A stretch of DNA of 64,000 nucleotides. Origin: G965232465 sp965276005. Its GTDB lineage: Bacteria; Pseudomonadota; Alphaproteobacteria; JAQWUY01. The translations under genes were made by a program, and so were the position numbers. Location of the stretch: positions 2,170,001 through 2,234,000 of the forward strand of contig OZ254962.1 of the NCBI GenBank assembly GCA_965276005.1, given 5' to 3'. This document shows, one piece after another, positions 24,888 through 34,011 of this stretch. Numbering within the stretch: the stretch's first letter is position 1; the number at the start of each line of letters is the position of its first letter. A model generated the notes under the pieces. It saw only the letters and a program-made list of their open reading frames with translations, searched no databases and had not been told where the DNA came from.

Positions 24888-26591
24888 ATGGCACAGATGA
24901 CTCGCACCGCATATGCGGAAATGTTCGGACCGACCACAGGCGATAAAATCCGCTTGGCGGATACAGAATTGTGGTTACAAGTGGAAAAAGACCACACCGT
25001 ATACGGGGACGAAGTAAAATTCGGCGGCGGCAAAGTTATTCGGGACGGTATGGGACAATCGCAAGCCCCCTGTTGTGAAACCCCGGATACGGTGATTACC
25101 AATGCGGTTGTTTTGGATTATTGGGGTATTGTCAAAGCAGATATTGCCATTAAGGACGGGGTTATAGCCGCTATTGGCAAAGCCGGCAATCCGGATATAC
25201 AACAACGAGTGGATATTACCATCGGTGCCGGTACGGAAATTGTCGCCGGCGAAGGCTGTATCGTAACCGCCGGCGGTATCGACAGCCACATTCACTTTAT
25301 TTGTCCGCAACAGGTCGATGAAGCGTTGGCATCGGGTATTACCACTATGATTGGCGGTGGCACGGGGCCTGCTACTGGTACCAATGCCACCACCTGTACG
25401 CCGGGGGTGTGGCATATGCACCGCATGTTACAATCGCTGGATGTGATGCCGATGAACTTTGGGTTACTAGGCAAGGGAAATGCCAGTAGTGCCATTCCCC
25501 TCAATGACCAAATCCAAGCGGGGGCGGTGGGGTTAAAGCTGCACGAAGATTGGGGGACAACGCCGCAAGCCATCGATACCTGTTTGCAAGTTGCCGAACA
25601 GACAGACACGCAAGTTGCTATTCATACAGACACCTTAAACGAAGCAGGATTTTTAGAAAGCACTCTTAATGCCATTGGCGATCGAGTGATTCACACCTAT
25701 CACACGGAGGGTGCCGGCGGCGGACACGCTCCGGATATTATCAAAGCCTGTGGACGAGCCAATATTTTACCGTCTTCCACCAACCCCACCCGTCCATATA
25801 CGGTGAATACGGTCGATGAACACCTCGACATGTTAATGGTGTGCCACCACTTGTCCCCTGCCATTGCCGAAGATGTGGCATTTGCTGAATCCCGTATTCG
25901 CCGGGAAACCATCGCCGCTGAAGATATTTTTCACGACTTGGGGGCGTTTTCGATGATTGCATCGGATTCGCAGGCTATGGGACGGGTTGGCGAAGTGATT
26001 CTCCGCACTTGGCAAACCGCCCATAAAATGAAACTGCAGCGGGGGACACTAGACGGGGACAGCGATAAGAATGATAACACCCGCCTAAAACGCTATGTGG
26101 CGAAATATACCATTAACCCCGCTATTACACACGGCATGGCGGCACATATTGGGTCTGTCGAGGTGGGGAAACTGGCGGACTTGGTGTTGTGGCAACCGGC
26201 GTTTTTTGGCGTCAAACCCAGTATGGTTATCAAGGGCGGTATGATTGCCCTTGCCCCTATGGGCGACCCCAATGCGTCCATACCCACACCGCAACCTGTG
26301 CATTACCGCCCTATGTTCGGGGCGTTTGGCAACAGCGTACAAAAAACCAAAATCACATTTATATCAAAATCGGCATATGAAAACGATGTACACAACCAAT
26401 TGGGTTTAAACAGTATTATCCACCCGGTGCAAAACTGTCGTCATATTCGTAAACGGGATATGATACACAACAATTGGCAACCGCATATCGAAGTGTGTCC
26501 GCAGACCTATAAAGTCTATGCGGACGGGCAATTGCTAACTTGTGAACCGGCACAAGTGTTGCCTATGGCACAGCGGTATTTTTTGTTTTAG
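24888..26591 (+). CDS. ureC: Urease alpha (catalytic) subunit UreC
   Basis: Nickel-dependent catalytic subunit that hydrolyses urea to ammonia and carbamate. The 567-residue protein keeps the classic numbering of the Klebsiella enzyme: nickel ligands H134 and H136 (DSHIHF), carbamylated K217 (GLKLHEDWGTT), H246, H272 and D360 (ASDSQAMG), substrate-positioning H219 and catalytic H320 (CHHL). The active site is therefore complete. The frame is open upstream to 24738, but ATG 24888, after TTAGGAAA, gives the standard MAQMTRTAYAEMFGPT start. Confidence 0.98.
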   Translation: MAQMTRTAYAEMFGPTTGDKIRLADTELWLQVEKDHTVYGDEVKFGGGKVIRDGMGQSQAPCCETPDTVITNAVVLDYWGIVKADIAIKDGVIAAIGKAGNPDIQQRVDITIGAGTEIVAGEGCIVTAGGIDSHIHFICPQQVDEALASGITTMIGGGTGPATGTNATTCTPGVWHMHRMLQSLDVMPMNFGLLGKGNASSAIPLNDQIQAGAVGLKLHEDWGTTPQAIDTCLQVAEQTDTQVAIHTDTLNEAGFLESTLNAIGDRVIHTYHTEGAGGGHAPDIIKACGRANILPSSTNPTRPYTVNTVDEHLDMLMVCHHLSPAIAEDVAFAESRIRRETIAAEDIFHDLGAFSMIASDSQAMGRVGEVILRTWQTAHKMKLQRGTLDGDSDKNDNTRLKRYVAKYTINPAITHGMAAHIGSVEVGKLADLVLWQPAFFGVKPSMVIKGGMIALAPMGDPNASIPTPQPVHYRPMFGAFGNSVQKTKITFISKSAYENDVHNQLGLNSIIHPVQNCRHIRKRDMIHNNWQPHIEVCPQTYKVYADGQLLTCEPAQVLPMAQRYFLF

Positions 26592-26600
26592 GACGGGTAT

Positions 26601-27035
26601 ATGTTGGCATTTTACACCGTGCTAGATATACCTCTCAACACATGGGATACCACCGTCTCTCTGCCCTTCGACAGGCGTATAAAAAGCCGCTTAAAAGTTA
26701 CCTTAGACAATGGAGAGCAGGCGGGATTATTTCTGCCCCGGGGCAGTATTTTACGACACGGGCAAGGGTTGCAAAGCCCCTGTGGACGGGTGGTAAAAAT
26801 CCTATCCGCCATCGAGCCCGTAGCGACCGTATACAGCGATGATTCGTTGTGTTTAATACGGCTTGCCTATCACTTGGGCAACCGCCATGTGTGCTTAGAA
26901 ATAACTGCAACATACATACGGTATCAACCGGATCATGTGCTGGATGATATGGTGGTGACCTTAGGCGGCGTGGTGACCCATGAACACAAACCCTTTGAGC
27001 CAGAAGCCGGGGCATATCACCCCCACAGCCATTAG
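26601..27035 (+). CDS. ureE: Urease accessory nickel chaperone UreE
   Basis: Nickel-binding metallochaperone for urease assembly (144 residues). It has the N-terminal peptide-binding domain (TVSLPFDRRIKSRLKVTL, GEQAGLFLPRGSIL) and the C-terminal nickel domain (AYHLGNRHVCLEI). The tail carries only a short histidine-containing stretch (HEHKPFEP... AYHPHSH) rather than a long polyhistidine tail. It lies 9 bases after ureC and 6 before ureF. Confidence 0.94.
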   Translation: MLAFYTVLDIPLNTWDTTVSLPFDRRIKSRLKVTLDNGEQAGLFLPRGSILRHGQGLQSPCGRVVKILSAIEPVATVYSDDSLCLIRLAYHLGNRHVCLEITATYIRYQPDHVLDDMVVTLGGVVTHEHKPFEPEAGAYHPHSH

Positions 27036-27041
27036 GCGTAT

Positions 27042-27728
27042 ATGTCCATGAAAAATACCGCTAACCTATCCACTATTCGCCTGTTTCAGCTGATAAGCAG
27101 TGCATCACCGACAGGGGGATTTTGCTATTCTCAAGGGGTGGAAACCGCTGTACACATGGGTTGGATTGCCACCGCCGACAATATGTATGATTGGCTGTGT
27201 GTGTGCTTACACAACGGTTTTGCCCGTCTCGACCTGCCCGTATTACAACGGTGTTACCAAGCGGTGCAATGCGGCAATAGCACGGATTTTAACAGCTGGA
27301 ATCACACCTTGTACAGCCATCGGGAAACTGCCGAATTGCGGGCGGAAGAAACACAACGGGGGCGGGCGTTGTGGCAGCTGTTACAACAATATGAGTTGAC
27401 AGATATAGATACTTTTCAGCCGCCATATACCCCTACCCAAATCGCAGGGCTTGCCTATGTGGGCTATCGTTGGGGCATCGATATACAGGATTTACAAGCC
27501 GGATATATATACAGCTGGGCGGAAAATATGGTGATGGCGGCTATAAAATTGATACCGCTTGGGCAGTCCGCAGGGCAAAATATACTGTTTCGCCTGTGTG
27601 CACAGATACCAGAAACCATCGAAACATCGTACCACATAAACGATGCGGACATAGGTGCCTTTACCCCTATGGTCAGCATTGCTAGCAGCCTACACGAAAC
27701 CCAACCCGTACGACTGTTTAGGTCATAA
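27042..27728 (+). CDS. ureF: Urease accessory protein UreF
   Basis: All-helical partner of UreD and UreG in urease activation (228 residues). Family marks are the LFQLISSASPTGGFCYSQGVE opening (LFQLISSASPTGGF, CYSQGVE) and the E-T-AELRAEETQRGRAL helix. The C-terminal DADIGAFTPMVSIASSLHE stretch is also typical. Two alternative ATGs occur at the start (27042 and 27048). It is followed after 18 bases by ureG. Confidence 0.94.
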   Translation: MSMKNTANLSTIRLFQLISSASPTGGFCYSQGVETAVHMGWIATADNMYDWLCVCLHNGFARLDLPVLQRCYQAVQCGNSTDFNSWNHTLYSHRETAELRAEETQRGRALWQLLQQYELTDIDTFQPPYTPTQIAGLAYVGYRWGIDIQDLQAGYIYSWAENMVMAAIKLIPLGQSAGQNILFRLCAQIPETIETSYHINDADIGAFTPMVSIASSLHETQPVRLFRS

Positions 27729-27746
27729 CCATAAGGGCTATACAAC

Positions 27747-28370
27747 ATGCAGTCGAATTTCACAAAACCCCCCTTAAGAGTCGGCATCGGCGGCCCCGTT
27801 GGCAGCGGCAAAACATCGTTGTTAAAGTGCTTGTGCAGTGCTTTACACAACACAGTCAGTATCGGTGTTATCACCAACGATATTTACACCACCGAAGATG
27901 CCACCGCCTTAACCAACGCCGGCGTATTAGATGCGGATCGTATTATCGGTGTAGAAACCGGCGGTTGTCCCCACACGGCGATTCGGGAAGATGCGTCTAT
28001 GAATCAAGGGGCAATCGCTGATATAACCGCCCGCCATCCAGATATACAAATCGTGTTTATCGAAAGTGGTGGAGATAACCTAGCCGCTACCTTTAGCCCT
28101 GAATTGGTCGATATGACCTTGTATGTTATCGATGTGGCATGTGGGCAGGACATCCCCAGAAAAGGCGGACCAGCGATCACAAAATCCGATATGCTGGTTA
28201 TCAATAAAATCGACCTTGCCCCGTTTGTAGAAGTCGATATGCACATAATGGCACACGACACCAAAGCCCAACGGGGCGATCTGCCGTTTGTGTTTACCAA
28301 TCTAAAAATCGCCGAAGGTGTCCCCACAATTGTCGATTTTATTATACAAGCGGGCATGATAGATATGTAA
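27747..28370 (+). CDS. ureG: Urease accessory GTPase UreG
   Basis: SIMIBI-class GTPase that powers nickel insertion (207 residues). P-loop GPVGSGKTSL is near residue 17; then NDIYTTEDA, the nickel-binding ETGGCPHTAIREDAS (Cys-Pro-His), ESGGDNLAATFSPEL and the base-recognition NKIDLAPFV. It is the last gene of the urt-ure block; 121 bases separate it from pyc. Confidence 0.96.
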   Translation: MQSNFTKPPLRVGIGGPVGSGKTSLLKCLCSALHNTVSIGVITNDIYTTEDATALTNAGVLDADRIIGVETGGCPHTAIREDASMNQGAIADITARHPDIQIVFIESGGDNLAATFSPELVDMTLYVIDVACGQDIPRKGGPAITKSDMLVINKIDLAPFVEVDMHIMAHDTKAQRGDLPFVFTNLKIAEGVPTIVDFIIQAGMIDM

Positions 28371-28421
28371 GATACTCATACTGTCCAAAAAGGTATTATA
28401 GTACTTTTTTTAAAAAATGTA

Positions 28422-28450
28422 TTGGCGAGTGTATAAAACTGTGCTATTGT
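28422..28450 (+). promoter_or_regulatory. Possible promoter of pyruvate carboxylase
   Basis: TTGGCG (28422-28427), 17 bases, TATTGT (28445-28450), 41 bases before the pyc ATG. The -35 matches 4/6 and the -10 4/6. It lies in a 121-base gap with no clear terminator after ureG, so read-through from the urea block is also possible. Confidence 0.4.
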
Positions 28451-28491
28451 CATAATAATATAACAGCACATAAGCATTAGGAGATTTTTGA

Positions 28492-31400
28492 ATGTACAAT
28501 ACGGAATATTTACCCATCGATAAAATTTTGGTTGCCAACCGTGGTGAAATTTCTATTCGTGTCAGTCGGGCGGCGAATGAATTGGGGTTAAAGACGGTGT
28601 CGATTTATGCCCAACAGGATCGGTTTGCCCTGCATCGGTTTAAATCGGACGAGGCGTATTTGGTTGGCGAAGGCAAAGGTCCTCTGGAAGCGTACTTGGA
28701 TATGCACGATATTATCCGTATTGCCAAACAGGTGGGGGCGGGGGCTATCCACCCCGGCTATGGGTTTTTGTCGGAAAATCCACAATTTGCCGATTTGTGT
28801 GCGGAAAATGACATTATTTTTGTCGGTCCCCGCTCACAAACCATGCGTCAATTGGGTAACAAAGTATCCGCCCGTGACATTGCTATACAAGCCGGCGTAC
28901 CCGTAGTACCCGCATCGGCGGCGTTGGATGTGTCGGATATGGAATCTGTATACCGTACTGCCACAGATATTGGCTATCCGCTTATGTTAAAAGCCTCTTG
29001 GGGCGGCGGTGGGCGGGGCATGCGTGCCATTGAATCTGAGGGCGACATCGAACAGCAAGTGCGGGACGCATCTGCAGAGGCGAAAAAAGCCTTTGGCAAC
29101 GGCGAAGTGTACTTCGAAAAACTTATCCGCAACGCCCGCCATGTGGAAGTGCAGCTCATCGGCGACAAATACAATAATCTTGTGCATCTGTTCGAGCGCG
29201 ATTGTTCGATCCAACGCCGCAATCAAAAAGTTGTCGAGAGAGCCCCCGCCCCCTACTTGGAAACCGATGCCCGCAATGCGTTATGTGCGGCGGCGATTAA
29301 ACTGGGACGGGCGGTAAAATACGAAAATGCCGGCACTGTAGAATTTTTGATGGACAAGGATTCAGGAAAATTTTACTTTATCGAAGTCAATCCCCGGGTA
29401 CAGGTCGAACACACGGTAACCGAAGTTATTACCGGTATCGACATTGTAAAATCACAAATTTTAATCGCTTGTGGGGCAGAAATTGGCACCGCCGAGTCAC
29501 CTGTGCCAGAACAGCCCGATATTAAAATGCACTGCCATGCCTTGCAATCCCGAGTCACTACAGAAAACCCAGAAAATAACTTTATTCCCGATTATGGACG
29601 GATTAACGCTTACCGTTCGGCAACCGGTTTTGGTATTCGCTTGGACGGGGGCACGGCGTATTCGGGGGCTCAGATTACCCCGTTTTACGATTCGATGTTG
29701 GTAAAAGTTACCGCCTATGGGGCATCGCCAGAAGAGGCTATTATCCGCATGAATCGAGCATTGGCCGAATTTCGTATCCGGGGGGTGGCAACCAATTTGC
29801 CATTCTTGCAACAGCTGTTACAGCACGAAAAGTTTTTGTCCGGTGCCTACACCACAAAATTTATCGACGAAACCCCAGAGCTGTTCGATTTTCCCAAACG
29901 CCGAGACACGGCAACCCGGTTATTGACCTTTATGTCCGAAGTGTTGGTCAACGGCAACCCAGAAGTGAAAAACCGCCCCGCTATTGCTGCTGATGTGCTC
30001 AAATCGCCGGTGGTACCCGCTTATGATAAATGTGCCCCTACCCCCAAAGGCACCCGTGATGTGTTTTTGGAATTGGGGGCGGCAGGTTTTGCCAAATGGC
30101 TGGGCAACAATAAAACACCGTTGATTATGGATACAACCATGCGCGATGCCCATCAGTCGCTGTTGGCAACACGGGTGCGTACCTATGATTTGGAAACCAT
30201 ATCGCCGTTTTATGCCCACAAGTTAAACACCTTGTTTGCCGTCGAGTGTTGGGGCGGGGCGACTTTTGATTCTGCCATGCGGTTTTTAAAAGAATGCCCG
30301 TGGGAGCGGCTGCAACACTTGCGGCAAAAAATGCCAAACCAGATGTTACAAATGCTCCTGCGGGCAAGTAATGCGGTGGGGTACCAAAACTATCCAGACA
30401 ATGCGGTTACATATTTTATTGAAAAAACCGCCGATAATGGGCTTGATATTTTTCGGGTGTTCGACAGCTTAAATTGGACCGATAATATGAAAATTGCCAT
30501 CGATGCGGTGTTAAATACCGGCACCGTATGTGAGGCAACTATTTGTTATACGGGTGATGTGTTCGATAAAACCCGGGATAAATTTAATCTCGACTATTAT
30601 ATTCGCATGGCAAAAGACTTGCAACAAACGGGGGCACATATCCTTGCCATCAAAGACATGGCGGGGTTGTTAAAACCCGCCCAAGCTCGTACTTTGGTGA
30701 CCGCCTTAAAATCCGAAGTGTCGATGCCGTTGCACCTGCATTGCCACGATACTAGCGGGGTGGCAGCGGCAACCTATTACACAGCAATCGAATCTGGAGT
30801 CGATGTGGTCGACTGTGCTATGGACAGCATGTCTGGTACCACATCGCAACCGCCGTTGGGATCGATGGTAAAACTGTTAGAAGCCACCCCTTATGCTACC
30901 AATATCGATTGGCACGCCACCCGTCAAGCCTCTGCTTATTGGCAACAGGTACGGCGGCTGTACGGGGCGTTCGAAGCGGATAACACCTCTGGTGCGTCCG
31001 AAGTGTACTTGCACGAGATGCCGGGCGGGCAATACACCAACCTAAAACAACAAGCCCGTGCCTTAGGGATTGGCGACGACCGCTGGCACTTGGTAGCGGA
31101 AATGTATGCACAAGTCAACAAAATGTTCGGCGATATTGTCAAAGTAACACCGTCCTCAAAAGTGGTCGGCGATATGGCAATTATGATGGTAACATCAAAC
31201 CTAACCCCTGCCGATGTGTTAGACCCCGACAAACATATCTCATTTCCCGAATCGGTGGTACAGCTGATGCGGGGCGACTTGGGACAAAATCCGGGCGGCT
31301 TTCCCGCAGACATACAAAACAAAGTGCTTAAAGGCGAGTCGCCCCTAACCAAACGGTATGGAGAAACCGTTGATGATATGGATATGGTCGGCACCCGCCA

Positions 31401-31962
31401 AAGCTTAAACAAAATTTTACGCCGTAAAGTCAGCGATACGGAACTTGCGTCTTATATTATGTACCCAAAAGTGTTTGAACAATACGCCCGCCACTTTAAA
31501 AAATACGCCCAAGTGTCGGCTATTCCCACCTACCCGTTCTTTTATGGCTTAGCACAAGGCGAAGAAGTCGAGGTGGAAATCGAAGCAGGTAAAAAACTGA
31601 TTGTCAAATACTTAACCACTGGTGAAGTAGATAACGAAGGCACTCGGGAAGTGTTCTTCGAACTAAACGGACAACCCCGCACCATCCGTATCGCCGACAA
31701 AAAAGTATCGGCACACTTGACGGTACAGCCAAAAGCAGAAGACGGCAACCCCAAACACATCCCCGCCCCCATGCCCGGCATGGTGGTTACCGTCGATGTA
31801 ACCATCGGACAAAAAATCAAAAAAGGCGATCCGCTACTGTCCTTAGAAGCCATGAAAATGCAAACCGCCGTAACCAGCGAACAAAACGGCACCATAAAAA
31901 CCATCCACATAAAAGCCGGCGACAGCGTAAACGCCCACGATCTGTTAATTGAATTGGAATAA
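28492..31962 (+). CDS. pyc: Pyruvate carboxylase
   Basis: Biotin enzyme carboxylating pyruvate to oxaloacetate with ATP and bicarbonate. The 1156-residue single chain has the full domain order: biotin carboxylase (about 8-460; ILVANRGEISIRV, HPGYGFLSEN, FIEVNPRVQVEHTVTE), carboxyltransferase (about 540-810; MDTTMRDAHQSLLATR, HCHDTSGVAAATY), the allosteric/tetramerisation region, and the C-terminal biotinyl domain with EAMKMQT (K1122 biotinylated). Length is normal. The ribosome site is TTAGGAGA. It lies next to the urea block, whose product includes inorganic carbon, but that link is speculative. Confidence 0.97.
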   Translation: MYNTEYLPIDKILVANRGEISIRVSRAANELGLKTVSIYAQQDRFALHRFKSDEAYLVGEGKGPLEAYLDMHDIIRIAKQVGAGAIHPGYGFLSENPQFADLCAENDIIFVGPRSQTMRQLGNKVSARDIAIQAGVPVVPASAALDVSDMESVYRTATDIGYPLMLKASWGGGGRGMRAIESEGDIEQQVRDASAEAKKAFGNGEVYFEKLIRNARHVEVQLIGDKYNNLVHLFERDCSIQRRNQKVVERAPAPYLETDARNALCAAAIKLGRAVKYENAGTVEFLMDKDSGKFYFIEVNPRVQVEHTVTEVITGIDIVKSQILIACGAEIGTAESPVPEQPDIKMHCHALQSRVTTENPENNFIPDYGRINAYRSATGFGIRLDGGTAYSGAQITPFYDSMLVKVTAYGASPEEAIIRMNRALAEFRIRGVATNLPFLQQLLQHEKFLSGAYTTKFIDETPELFDFPKRRDTATRLLTFMSEVLVNGNPEVKNRPAIAADVLKSPVVPAYDKCAPTPKGTRDVFLELGAAGFAKWLGNNKTPLIMDTTMRDAHQSLLATRVRTYDLETISPFYAHKLNTLFAVECWGGATFDSAMRFLKECPWERLQHLRQKMPNQMLQMLLRASNAVGYQNYPDNAVTYFIEKTADNGLDIFRVFDSLNWTDNMKIAIDAVLNTGTVCEATICYTGDVFDKTRDKFNLDYYIRMAKDLQQTGAHILAIKDMAGLLKPAQARTLVTALKSEVSMPLHLHCHDTSGVAAATYYTAIESGVDVVDCAMDSMSGTTSQPPLGSMVKLLEATPYATNIDWHATRQASAYWQQVRRLYGAFEADNTSGASEVYLHEMPGGQYTNLKQQARALGIGDDRWHLVAEMYAQVNKMFGDIVKVTPSSKVVGDMAIMMVTSNLTPADVLDPDKHISFPESVVQLMRGDLGQNPGGFPADIQNKVLKGESPLTKRYGETVDDMDMVGTRQSLNKILRRKVSDTELASYIMYPKVFEQYARHFKKYAQVSAIPTYPFFYGLAQGEEVEVEIEAGKKLIVKYLTTGEVDNEGTREVFFELNGQPRTIRIADKKVSAHLTVQPKAEDGNPKHIPAPMPGMVVTVDVTIGQKIKKGDPLLSLEAMKMQTAVTSEQNGTIKTIHIKAGDSVNAHDLLIELE

Positions 31963-31972
31963 AGGTATAAAT

Positions 31973-32011
31973 CTAAAATCATCCATGCGTTGTTGTGTAT
32001 GAATGATTTAG
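31973..32011 (+). terminator. Hairpin after pyc, possible terminator
   Basis: CTAAAATCATCCAT (31973-31986) pairs with ATGAATGATTTAG (31999-32011) with one bulged A and one mismatch, 10 bases after the pyc stop. There is no T tract, so if it terminates it may need Rho; it may instead protect the mRNA end. Confidence 0.45.
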
Positions 32012-32104
32012 TGCGTAAGGGATAAAACATCTTGTAATAGGATATGTTTTGTAATATAAACCACCTGCGGATTGCATATGTTTGAGATAATTTTGGAGAC
32101 TATC

Positions 32105-33943
32105 ATGAATTTTCATTACTATACCATACCCAATTATGAACCCAATGCTTACACGCAGTTTTTACTTGGAAATACGCAAGATTATATTGCTATTGTTTTT
32201 GCTGTATTATCTATTGTGTCCATTGGGGCATATATGGTAAAGTCGCACAAGGTGTATTTGTATACAGCTTATGCCAGTTTAATCACTGCTCGGTTTTCAT
32301 TGCAATATTTTGTCGTTGATGAAGCCTATGTAAATTTTTCTCATCCTTATAACTTATGGCATAATGGTATATTTTCATTCAGTCCCACCGAAAAAATTGG
32401 CGGTACAGTGGAAATATTGTATTTCTTGTTGCTCACGCCTTTTGCCTACAATCATATTTCACTGTATATGGGCAGTATGATATTGACCGCTGTATTTATA
32501 ACAATAATTGTGGTGTATGCGTATAAGATAATATTACACTATACGGATAAACAATATGAGAAAATCTTAGGGATATGTTTGTTTGTCGTAATATACCTAT
32601 TATTTTCGCCACTCTTATTAAGTGTACATAAATATATAGCGGGTTTTATGGTACATTCTGATACAAGCATTTTAGCACGCATTGTAATAGTAGGTAGAAT
32701 GGTTTTAGCCGGAATAAATGCGATGACAATTTTTAATTATGGATTTGGTACAGCTATGTCTACTATGTTGTTTGTGGGGTTTATATATAATGTGTTGCAT
32801 AATAGAAGTGCTACCAAAATTGGTGTATTTGGATTTTTATTTGCTTTTGCTCGTCCAGAAAATATGTTGTGGGCGGGGTGTGTATTGTTCGCAAAAATGT
32901 GCCATAATCGTCAAATTCCACTAAAACAGAGTATGATTGTACTATCTGGTACCATATCGTTTTTCCTTGTGTATTATCTATATTTTGGTGTTGTAATCCC
33001 CAATCCTATTGCATTAAAAATGGGCATAGGGGGTGATATAGTATCAAAATTACAAAATATATGGGTGTATGTACACCAAAACATAGTAGTGTTAATGTCA
33101 GTACTTATTGTACTTATTGTTAACAGCTATAAAAAAGGTATATTTTTTGTGATGTTGTCGCTCTCGACCTTTGTGTTATCTGTTGCGATTATTAGCAATC
33201 AATTGGTATATGAAGTATCAAAATTACGCTATGTAAGTAATTTTATGATTGTGTTATATATGGGCATTGCTATTTTTATATCAGATATATGCAGTCCATA
33301 TGTGTATAAAAAAAGACATTTTGTAAATGTTTTTGTATGTATTATAATTCTATTGTTACTGTTACAAAGTGGTCATTTTGCGTATCGCACTATGTATAAA
33401 CAGAAAAATCTTGATTTCTTTTCAAGACATATTATGGGGAATATTATCCCTAAAAATATGTCTCTAATGTCCAATCAAGTCAGTGCGATGTTTTATATGC
33501 GGGATAATTATAATATATATGAAATTTGGGGGTATACAAACCCAGATATTGTTTATGCACAATGTAAAATGAGAGCAGACAATGGTTATATTTATAAACA
33601 CCACCCAAGTATTATACCAACATATACACCGGATGTTGTGTATATGGGCAATTTTAATAAAGTAGAAATGCACGCCCAAGATGCCATTTATAAAGGGAGG
33701 TCGTTCTTGCATCTTGGCAAAGATACACCTAATGTCAAGGCACTAAAAGACAGTTATAAGCTGTTTTTGTTGGAAATAAGCAAGCAAAATTACCAATCGG
33801 TTATGTTGATGATATGGGTTAAAAATACCAAAGTTGAAAAATTAGGGTCGTACTTTAAACAATTTGGAGGTTTACACAAAGTATATCCTTTACCACAGGA
33901 TTATTTTGACAAGGTATTTACATCACAATTGTTGGAATGTTGA
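32105..33943 (+). CDS. AftB-like GT-C membrane glycosyltransferase
   Basis: A 612-residue integral membrane protein with about eleven to thirteen segments and a C-terminal extracytoplasmic part (from about 420). It resembles polyprenyl-phosphate-dependent GT-C arabinofuranosyltransferases of the AftB kind: an acidic first-loop motif DEAYVNFSHPYNL (D72, E73) followed by a PTEKIGGTVE segment (the family's NPGE-V-EG-T region), ARPEN (249-253) and FGVVIPNPIALKMG (PNP 299-301). I know these as family patterns and infer the function; the donor is unproven. The neighbouring UbiA-type phosphoribosyltransferase supports a pentose donor. Start at ATG 32105 after TTTTGGAG; the frame opens 33 bases earlier. 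The gene is markedly AT-rich compared with its neighbours. Confidence 0.65.
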   Translation: MNFHYYTIPNYEPNAYTQFLLGNTQDYIAIVFAVLSIVSIGAYMVKSHKVYLYTAYASLITARFSLQYFVVDEAYVNFSHPYNLWHNGIFSFSPTEKIGGTVEILYFLLLTPFAYNHISLYMGSMILTAVFITIIVVYAYKIILHYTDKQYEKILGICLFVVIYLLFSPLLLSVHKYIAGFMVHSDTSILARIVIVGRMVLAGINAMTIFNYGFGTAMSTMLFVGFIYNVLHNRSATKIGVFGFLFAFARPENMLWAGCVLFAKMCHNRQIPLKQSMIVLSGTISFFLVYYLYFGVVIPNPIALKMGIGGDIVSKLQNIWVYVHQNIVVLMSVLIVLIVNSYKKGIFFVMLSLSTFVLSVAIISNQLVYEVSKLRYVSNFMIVLYMGIAIFISDICSPYVYKKRHFVNVFVCIIILLLLLQSGHFAYRTMYKQKNLDFFSRHIMGNIIPKNMSLMSNQVSAMFYMRDNYNIYEIWGYTNPDIVYAQCKMRADNGYIYKHHPSIIPTYTPDVVYMGNFNKVEMHAQDAIYKGRSFLHLGKDTPNVKALKDSYKLFLLEISKQNYQSVMLMIWVKNTKVEKLGSYFKQFGGLHKVYPLPQDYFDKVFTSQLLEC

Positions 33944-34011
33944 TATAGTATACCCATTTTGGGTGTATATGTAACATAATAGATGGGTTGCAATATGGAT
34001 AGGAGAAAAAT

